DNA from: Nocardioides sp. NBC_00368
GTDB lineage: Bacteria > Actinomycetota > Actinomycetes > Propionibacteriales > Nocardioidaceae
Length of the DNA stretch: 64,000 nt
Assembly (NCBI RefSeq): GCF_036090055.1
Contig: NZ_CP107970.1
Location: 312,501-376,500 of the forward strand
Direction of reading: 5' to 3'
Positions 59,094 through 64,000 of this stretch are shown in pieces. The stretch's first letter is position 1. Each line of letters begins with the position of its first letter. Below the pieces are notes generated by a model that saw only the letters and a program-made list of their open reading frames with translations, did not search any database and was not told the origin of the DNA. The position numbers and the translations under genes are program-made.

Positions 59094-59693
59094 TCATCCA
59101 GCCCGACGGCACGCGGCGGGGTTCTGTCGCAGTTCCACGTTGTCCCTCACGATCTTGCGCTCCACCCAGCTGTTGCGAGCCACCGAGAAGTTGCCGGCGT
59201 AGGAGTTCCTGAGCACACGCAGGGAACGCACGTGATTGTCGACGACGCGGAGGTTGTTGCATGCCTTGTTGTCCCGGACCATCAAGGTTCCCCGGTTGTC
59301 GCGGACCACGAGATTGTTGGCGATCGACATCTCGCAGATCGCCACGTTGCGGGAGTTGCGGACCATGAGGTTTCGTCCGGCGACGGGGTCCACGCGGCAC
59401 CCGGCGGCCCCGATGGTGACGCGCTCGACCACGTTGCGGACGTGGATGTTCTTGCCGACATGTGTATCCGTGATGCTGACCACCCTCGGTGCACCGGTGG
59501 TGCGGACATTGCCGGTGATCCTGGAATTGGTGATCACGCAGCGGGCGTCGTCCGGGATGACTACGTGGCGGAACGTCCGGTGGTCGTAGCTGCCGTCGCA
59601 GACGAGATCGGGCGGCAGCGCCTGGGCGCTGAGGACCGGCCCCACCACGGGTGCGAGCGCGCCGATGAGAAGGAAGACGACGAGCTGCTTCAT
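59094..59693 (-). CDS. Secreted repeat protein, probable right-handed beta-helix
   Basis: 199 residues from ATG 59693 (GGAGGG box); an in-frame ATG at 59729 has no box. The N terminus KQLVVFLLIGALAPVVGPVLSAQA is a signal peptide. The mature part is a series of short repeats of the type V-R-(D/N)-N (KNIHVRNVVERV, RNLMVRNSRNVA, NNLVVRDNRGTL, NNLRVVDNHV), the pattern of a small beta-helix. Four cysteines (LVCDGS, ARCVIT, AGCRVD, KACNN) may form disulfides. Function unknown. Surface binding or a structural role would fit. Confidence 0.82.
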   Translation of the reverse strand: MKQLVVFLLIGALAPVVGPVLSAQALPPDLVCDGSYDHRTFRHVVIPDDARCVITNSRITGNVRTTGAPRVVSITDTHVGKNIHVRNVVERVTIGAAGCRVDPVAGRNLMVRNSRNVAICEMSIANNLVVRDNRGTLMVRDNKACNNLRVVDNHVRSLRVLRNSYAGNFSVARNSWVERKIVRDNVELRQNPAACRRAG

Positions 59694-59779
59694 GTGAACC
59701 CTCCGAGTTCGGGCGATGTGTGTCTTCATGACGCGCCAACCTGGACATGTGTTGCACGCACTCGACGAACAACGCGACT

Positions 59780-59813
59780 GAGCCCCTCTCCCGATGAAAC
59801 GGGGGAGGGGCTC
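59780..59813 (-). terminator. glnA terminator hairpin
   Basis: GAGCCCCTC (59780-59788) pairs with GAGGGGCTC (59805-59813), continued by a G-U pair and CCCG/CGGG, loop ATGAAA: a 14-bp stem. It lies 22 bases past the glnA stop and before the start of the secreted-protein gene. No T-tract. Confidence 0.82.
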
Positions 59814-59835
59814 ACGTCAGTCCGCGCTCTACGGC

Positions 59836-61257
59836 CTAGATGTCGTAGTAGAGCTCGAACTCGTGCGGGTGCGGGCGGAGCTGGATCGGGAGGATCTCGT
59901 CGTTGGTCTTGTAGTCGATCCAGGTCTCGATCAGGTCGGGGGTGAAGACGTCGCCCACGGTGAGGAAGTCGTGGTCGTTCTCCAGGGCCGACAGGACGGC
60001 GCCGAGGGAGGTCGGCACCTGGTTGATCTCGGCCATCTCGTCCGGCGGCAGCTCGTAGATGTCCTTGTCGATCGGCGCGGGCGGCTCGATCTTGTTCTGG
60101 ATACCGTCGATGCCGGCGAGGAGCAGGGCCGAGAAGGCGAGGTACGGGTTCGAGGACGGGTCCGGGAACCGGGTCTCGACGCGCTTGGCCTTCGGGTTGG
60201 TGCCCGTGATCGGGATGCGGACCGCGGCGGAGCGGTTGCGCGAGGAGTAGACCAGCGAGATCGGAGCCTCGAAGCCCGGCACCAGGCGGTGGTAGGAGTT
60301 CACGGTCGGGTTGGTGAACGCGAGCACCGACGGGGCGTGCTTCAGGATGCCGCCGATGTACCAACGGGCCATGTCGGAGAGGCCGCCGTAACCGGTCTCG
60401 TCGTAGAACAGCGGCTCGCCGGCGTTCCAGATCGACTGGTGGACGTGCATGCCCGAGCCGTTGTCACCGAAGACGGGCTTCGGCATGAAGGTGACCGTCT
60501 TGCCGGCCTCCCAGGCGGTGTTCTTGACGATGTACTTGAACTTCATGACATCGTCGGCCGCCTTGAGCAGCGTGTCGAACTTGTAGTTGATCTCCGCCTG
60601 GCCGGCGGTGCCGACCTCGTGGTGGGCGCGCTCGACGAGCAGGCCGGAGGCCTCGAGGTTCTTGACCATGACGTCGCGCAGGTCGGCGAAGTGGTCGGTG
60701 GGGGAGACCGGGAAGTAGCCGCCCTTGTAACGGGTCTTGTAGCCCAGGTTGTCCGACCCGTCGGGGTTCTTGTCGGCACCCGAGTTCCACCAGGCCTCGA
60801 CGGAGTCGATCTTGTAGAACGACTCGCCCTCGGAGGTGTTGTAGGCGACCTTGTCGAAGATGAAGAACTCCGCCTCGGGGGCGAAGAAGGCGGTGTCACC
60901 GATGCCGGTCGAGGCGAGGTACGCCAGCGCCTTGCGCGCGATGTTGCGCGGGTCGCGCGAGTAGGCCTCGCCGGTGATCGGGTCGTGCACGAAGTACATC
61001 AGCGCGAGGGTCTTCGCCGTACGGAACGGGTCGATGTAGGCAGTCGTGACGTCCGGGTACAGCGCCATGTCGGACTCGTTGATCGCCTGGAAGCCGCGGA
61101 TCGACGAACCGTCGAAGGCCATCGGCTCCAGGTTGAACGACGACACCGGCACCGTGAAGTGCTGCTGAACGCCGGGTAGGTCGACGAAACGGATGTCGAC
61201 GAACTCGACCCCCTCGTCAGAGATGAACTTCAAGAGCTCGTCGTCAGTGCTGAACAT
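59836..61257 (-). CDS. glnA: Glutamine synthetase, type I (GlnA1)
   Basis: 473 residues, the housekeeping enzyme of ammonia assimilation: glutamate + ammonia + ATP to glutamine. FDGSSIRGF is near the N terminus, [12 protein letters not shown] carries metal-site glutamates, [11 protein letters not shown] and [10 protein letters not shown] are the ammonia/metal and glutamate sites, NRSAAVRIP and [15 protein letters not shown] the phosphate side. [10 protein letters not shown] near 400 carries the tyrosine used for adenylylation. AAGGAGG precedes ATG 61257. Upstream lies a four-part GlnR box at 61362-61399, so nitrogen control by GlnR is expected. The divergent RDD gene next to it is the usual actinobacterial neighbour. 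Confidence 0.98.
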   Translation of the reverse strand: MFSTDDELLKFISDEGVEFVDIRFVDLPGVQQHFTVPVSSFNLEPMAFDGSSIRGFQAINESDMALYPDVTTAYIDPFRTAKTLALMYFVHDPITGEAYSRDPRNIARKALAYLASTGIGDTAFFAPEAEFFIFDKVAYNTSEGESFYKIDSVEAWWNSGADKNPDGSDNLGYKTRYKGGYFPVSPTDHFADLRDVMVKNLEASGLLVERAHHEVGTAGQAEINYKFDTLLKAADDVMKFKYIVKNTAWEAGKTVTFMPKPVFGDNGSGMHVHQSIWNAGEPLFYDETGYGGLSDMARWYIGGILKHAPSVLAFTNPTVNSYHRLVPGFEAPISLVYSSRNRSAAVRIPITGTNPKAKRVETRFPDPSSNPYLAFSALLLAGIDGIQNKIEPPAPIDKDIYELPPDEMAEINQVPTSLGAVLSALENDHDFLTVGDVFTPDLIETWIDYKTNDEILPIQLRPHPHEFELYYDI

Positions 61258-61361
61258 CAATCCTCCTTGGCTCACCCGGGCGGGAAGAGCCAGATAGGTC
61301 TCTCGCGATCGAGGCCGGGTCCTCGTGGGCCCGACCGTGCCACGCAAATTACGAAGGGACG

Positions 61362-61399
61362 GTTGCACAGGAGTGTCGCAAATGTTTCAGGCATGTAAC
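61362..61399 (-). promoter_or_regulatory. GlnR box upstream of glnA
   Basis: On the minus strand the half-sites read GTTAC, GAAAC, GACAC and GCAAC, each separated by exactly 6 nt (61395-61399, 61384-61388, 61373-61377 and 61362-61366). This is the a-b-a-b architecture known for actinobacterial GlnR sites (gTnAc-n6-GaAAc). The first pair matches the consensus perfectly, the second pair in most positions. It is 104 bp upstream of the glnA start. Confidence 0.82.
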
Positions 61400-61456
61400 A
61401 GGTTGTGTGATTTGATCGGCAACCATCCCGATCTCATCCTTCAAGACGTTGCCGCC

Positions 61457-61462
61457 TACGCT
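61457..61462 (+). promoter_or_regulatory. -10 element of the RDD gene (leaderless start)
   Basis: TACGCT lies seven bases upstream of the GTG at 61470. At this distance transcription would begin at or next to the start codon. There is no ribosome box. No convincing -35 was seen. Confidence 0.45.
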
Positions 61463-61469
61463 TGCCGGT

Positions 61470-61943
61470 GTGACCAGTTCCGCCACCCCTGTGACGCCCA
61501 CTCTGCCTTATCCGACCGCGAGCTGGGGCAGGCGCGTCCTGGCGCTCTTCATCGACTGGCTCGCATCGTCGCTGGTGGCGTCGGTCTTCCTCGGCGTGCG
61601 CGCGCTGCCGTTCGGGTCGCTGCTCGCCGGCGTCGACCCGCGGCCGACCGACAACCTGTGGATCCTGGTCGTCTTCGTCGTGCAGACGGCGGTCTTCACC
61701 ACGCTCGGTGGCGGCTCCTTCGGCAAGCTCGTCACCCGGCTGCGCACGGTGCGGGTGTCGCAGGGGGAGCCGGACGTACGCCCGCCCGACCCGCTGCGGA
61801 GCATCGCCCGCCAGATCCTGGTCGTCCTCGTCGTACCTCCGCTGGTGTTCCGGCCCGACCGGCGTGGTCTGCACGACCTGGCGGCGGCAACGGCGACCGT
61901 CACGCTTCAGACCTATCGACACGTGTTTCGCCGCGTGAGTTGA
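61470..61943 (+). CDS. RDD-family membrane protein
   Basis: 157 residues from GTG 61470; a TTG seven codons earlier is less likely because the -10 element would be inside the gene. The RDD signature is seen in the first helix (SWGRRVLALFIDWLASSLVAS), with LWILVVFVVQTAVFTTLGGGSFGKLVTRLRTVRV as the second conserved block and RRGLHDLAAATATV near the C terminus. Function unknown. Its position divergent from glnA is conserved in many actinobacteria, so this is core chromosome. Confidence 0.92.
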   Translation: MTSSATPVTPTLPYPTASWGRRVLALFIDWLASSLVASVFLGVRALPFGSLLAGVDPRPTDNLWILVVFVVQTAVFTTLGGGSFGKLVTRLRTVRVSQGEPDVRPPDPLRSIARQILVVLVVPPLVFRPDRRGLHDLAAATATVTLQTYRHVFRRVS

Positions 61944-62005
61944 GTCCTCTCCGAGGGTAGGTTGGAGCGGTCCGCCGCAGGAGCGGAAACACGAAGGGAA
62001 GCTCA

Positions 62006-62788
62006 ATGACGCACAACCGTACTCTCGGGCCACGTGGCCTCTGGCGCCGTGCCGCTGCGGCGGGCGTGCTGGCCGTATCGCTCTCGGGCCTGGTGGCCTG
62101 TGGTGGCGGTGGTGGGGCCGGCGGCGCCAGCGAGGGTGAGACGGTCTCGGCCGGGGACATGACCGAGGTCATGAAGAAGGCCACCGACATCGACACGGCC
62201 CACTTCACCACGAAGATGGACGTCAAGGCCTCCGGCCAGGCGGTCTCGATGACCGGTGAGGGCGACATCCGCAAGGAGCCGCCGGCCCAGCACTCCACCA
62301 TGAAGATGAGTGGTGGCTCGATGGACATGGACCTCGAGACGATCCTCGTCGACGAGAAGATCTACATCAAGGGCATGATGGGCGACTCGTGGATGACCGC
62401 GAGCGCCGACGATCTCGCCAAGATGGGCGGCACCAGCCTGGAGTCGATGAGCAACCCGCTCGCCTTCTTCGAGGGCATGGAGGACTCGATCAAGTCTTCC
62501 AAGTTCGAGGGCGAGGAGAAGCTCGACGGCACCGACACCAAGCACTACAGCTTCACCGTCGACTCCGCGAGCCTGGCCAAGAGCCTCGGTTCGGACAGCG
62601 CCAGCGGCATGCCCGAGACGATCGAGCAGGACATCTGGGTCGACGGCGACGGCCTGCTCCGCAAGGCCGTGGTCGGCATGGGTGACATGGGCACCGTCGA
62701 GATGGTGCTCACCAAGCACGGTGAGGACGTGACCATCGAGGCGCCGCCCGCCGACCAGGTCACCGACATGCCGAGCATGGCCGGCTGA
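62006..62788 (+). CDS. Lipoprotein of the LppX/LprAFG type
   Basis: 260 residues. A twin-Arg-less signal peptide ends in a lipobox, SGLVAC with the acylated Cys32, followed by a glycine-rich linker. The rest matches LppX/LprG-like lipid-carrier lipoproteins: MKKATDIDTAHFTTKMDVK, TGEGDIRKEPP, MDLETILVDEKIYIKGMMGDSWM and YSFTVDSASLAKSLG. Members carry lipids across the envelope in mycolic and related actinobacteria. GAAGGGAAG precedes the ATG. It is Met-rich in the middle, which is notable. Confidence 0.9.
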   Translation: MTHNRTLGPRGLWRRAAAAGVLAVSLSGLVACGGGGGAGGASEGETVSAGDMTEVMKKATDIDTAHFTTKMDVKASGQAVSMTGEGDIRKEPPAQHSTMKMSGGSMDMDLETILVDEKIYIKGMMGDSWMTASADDLAKMGGTSLESMSNPLAFFEGMEDSIKSSKFEGEEKLDGTDTKHYSFTVDSASLAKSLGSDSASGMPETIEQDIWVDGDGLLRKAVVGMGDMGTVEMVLTKHGEDVTIEAPPADQVTDMPSMAG

Positions 62789-62824
62789 CAGCCAGATCTC
62801 GTACGCAGCAGGGCCGGTCCCGTT

Positions 62825-64000
62825 GGCGGATTCTAGGGGTCCTTGCAACACCTGATGACCTAAGTGGCTGTCAGTAGATCACGCAGACGCTCGGCTGGGG
62901 TATCCCAGTCGAGCGTTTTGCGTGGTCGGGCGTTGAGTTCCTGGGCGACGTGCTCGAGGTCTTCGGCCCCGTGGATGGATAGGTCGGTGCCCTTGGGAAA
63001 GTACTGACGTAGCAGGCCGTTGGTGTTCTCGTTCGACCCGCGCTGCCACGGCGAGTGGGGGTCGCAGAAGTAGACCGGTACGTTCGTGGCGACCGTGAAC
63101 TGTTTGTGGGCGGCCATCTCGCAGCCTTGGTCCCAGGTCAACGAGCCACGCAGGTGGGCGGGAAGCGACCCGATCAACGGAACCAGCACGTCACGGACTT
63201 CCTCGGCGGTGTGCCCGCCCGGGAGGTGTCCGAGCATCACGTATCGGGTGCTGCGCTCGACCAGGGTCACGATCGCGGACTCGCTGCGGGTGCCGACGAT
63301 CAGATCGCCTTCCCAATGACCGGGCACAGCACGGTCCTCGACCTCTGGTGGCCGCTCAGAGATCATCACCATCGGGTCGATGAACCGCGGTGTGCGCTGG
63401 TCGGGCTGCTTGCGTGGTTTGCGGCGGGTGCGGCCAGTCCGCAGCGCTGCGGCCACCTCGCGCCGTAGACCGCCACGGGCCTGGACGTAGATGGCTTGGT
63501 AGATCGTCTCGGCGCTCACACGCATGCTCTCGTCGTCGGGGAACTCTTTGACCAGAGCGTGGCAGATCTGCTCGGGCGACCAGTGCACCGCGAGCTTGCC
63601 GGTGACGAAATCGCGCAACCGACCGCCCGCAGCGAGCTTGCTGTGCTTCGGCCTGGCACGGTCTGTGGCCCAGCCCCGCTGAGCAGCGTAGGGACGGTAG
63701 ACACCATCGACTGACCGGTTGTCCAGCTCCCGCTTGATCGTCGAGGCCGGCCGACCTAGCTGCCGCCCGATCTCGCGCAGCGAGGCCTTGTGCTGACGCA
63801 GGTCTGCGATCGTCTCGCGCTCTGCCAGTGTCAAGAACCGCGGATGCAGATCTGCTTCCAACACCGTCATCGCCGGCGCTCGCCGCGCATCCACGTGGGT
63901 GGTCATCCCCGTGTTGTAAACCACCCGACGCCCATCAGGACGAAGGCGCGAGCCGTTGCTCTTCCGGATCCCCTTGTCCCAGTCCTCAGCGGTCCGCTCG
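62825..64000 (-). mobile_element. IS30-family insertion sequence, truncated by window edge
   Basis: The transposase gene (62860 to beyond 64000) and about 35 bp beyond its stop form the downstream end of the element. The outer end is placed near 62825 because the stretch GGATTCTAGGGG followed by TTGCAACACC looks like an IS30-type terminal repeat; the boundary is approximate since the other end is not in the window. Confidence 0.6.
62860..64000 (-). CDS. IS30-family transposase, 5' end beyond window
   Basis: Open reading frame continues through the right edge, with 380 codons visible; an internal ATG at 63924 is probably not the true start, since the upstream residues ERTAEDWDKGIRKSNGSR belong to the normal N-terminal region. 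The HTH (LTLAERETIADLRQHKASLREIGRQLGRPASTIKREL) and the DDE core are present: GHWEGDLIVG (first Asp), LTWDQGCEMAAH (second Asp) and SNENTNGLLRQYFPKGTD (Glu). It appears intact. Transposition makes a short target duplication, which cannot be checked here. It lies immediately after the lipoprotein gene. Confidence 0.93.
   Translation of the reverse strand, partial: ERTAEDWDKGIRKSNGSRLRPDGRRVVYNTGMTTHVDARRAPAMTVLEADLHPRFLTLAERETIADLRQHKASLREIGRQLGRPASTIKRELDNRSVDGVYRPYAAQRGWATDRARPKHSKLAAGGRLRDFVTGKLAVHWSPEQICHALVKEFPDDESMRVSAETIYQAIYVQARGGLRREVAAALRTGRTRRKPRKQPDQRTPRFIDPMVMISERPPEVEDRAVPGHWEGDLIVGTRSESAIVTLVERSTRYVMLGHLPGGHTAEEVRDVLVPLIGSLPAHLRGSLTWDQGCEMAAHKQFTVATNVPVYFCDPHSPWQRGSNENTNGLLRQYFPKGTDLSIHGAEDLEHVAQELNARPRKTLDWDTPAERLRDLLTAT

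Noticed and set aside
59794..61179. Plus-strand reading frame of 461 codons opposite glnA.
   Set aside because: Antisense of a highly conserved housekeeping gene; no recognisable domain.
1..64000. CRISPR arrays, tRNA or rRNA genes.
   Set aside because: No regularly spaced direct repeats and no cloverleaf or rRNA-like sequence was noticed on reading; not a computed search.

Overview
The window is high-GC DNA densely packed with short-overlap operons (ATGA and GTGA junctions). Its type I glutamine synthetase, perfectly spaced GlnR box, RDD neighbour, apparently leaderless starts and many TetR and PucR regulators point to an actinobacterium, probably of the Nocardioides/Aeromicrobium kind. The genus is an inference from gene content. 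Most of the window is accessory catabolic DNA. Only the right end (glnA, RDD protein, lipoprotein) looks like core chromosome, and it is bordered by an IS30-type element that runs off the edge.

Layout. 1-246: 5' end of a diguanylate cyclase gene. 428-22012: four transcription units around one TetR regulator. A minus-strand operon runs permease, Baeyer-Villiger-type monooxygenase, esterase, amine oxidase, acyl-CoA dehydrogenase, SDR, CoA ligase. A plus-strand operon runs SCP2-like protein, glutamine-synthetase-like ligase, gamma-glutamyl hydrolase, CoA ligase, enoyl-CoA hydratase, alcohol and aldehyde dehydrogenases. A second plus-strand operon holds an MFS carrier, an unknown 7-TM protein and a gamma-glutamylputrescine-oxidase-like FAD enzyme. 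Three 29-bp inverted repeats with the same geometry (TTAGTCAT, 13 nt, ATGACTAA) lie in the two divergent promoter regions and tie these units into one probable amine-catabolic regulon.

22002-31538: zinc dehydrogenase, epimerase, small proteins, then a TetR/SDR/WrbA/muconolactone-isomerase-like group sharing an exact 19-nt promoter repeat, then SDR, metallo-beta-lactamase and AraC genes. 31535-37854: a TetR gene divergent from an aromatic ring-cleavage operon (extradiol dioxygenase, FAH-family hydrolase, CoA ligase, MhpA-like hydroxylase) with two perfect 14-bp palindromes between them. 37881-41302: a persulfide/sulfide module (TauE, persulfide dioxygenase-rhodanese, rhodanese; divergent DUF302 and CstR-like repressor) with two GC-rich palindromes. 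41442-44732: a secreted Gmad2-like protein, a DUF6326-like membrane protein and a NarL-type two-component pair.

44772-54669: a TetR gene divergent from two alpha/beta hydrolases, a flavin hydroxylase and an amidohydrolase, with two 23-bp palindromes in the gap; then a PucR regulator and a self-contained P450, ferredoxin, ferredoxin reductase and DoxX set. 54692-59693: a His-rich secreted protein, an SbnA-like PLP enzyme with two MFS carriers but no SbnB, and a secreted repeat protein. 59836-64000: glnA with terminator and GlnR box, RDD protein, lipoprotein, IS30 transposase. No gene-free stretch exceeds 300 bases. No tRNA, rRNA or CRISPR was seen.
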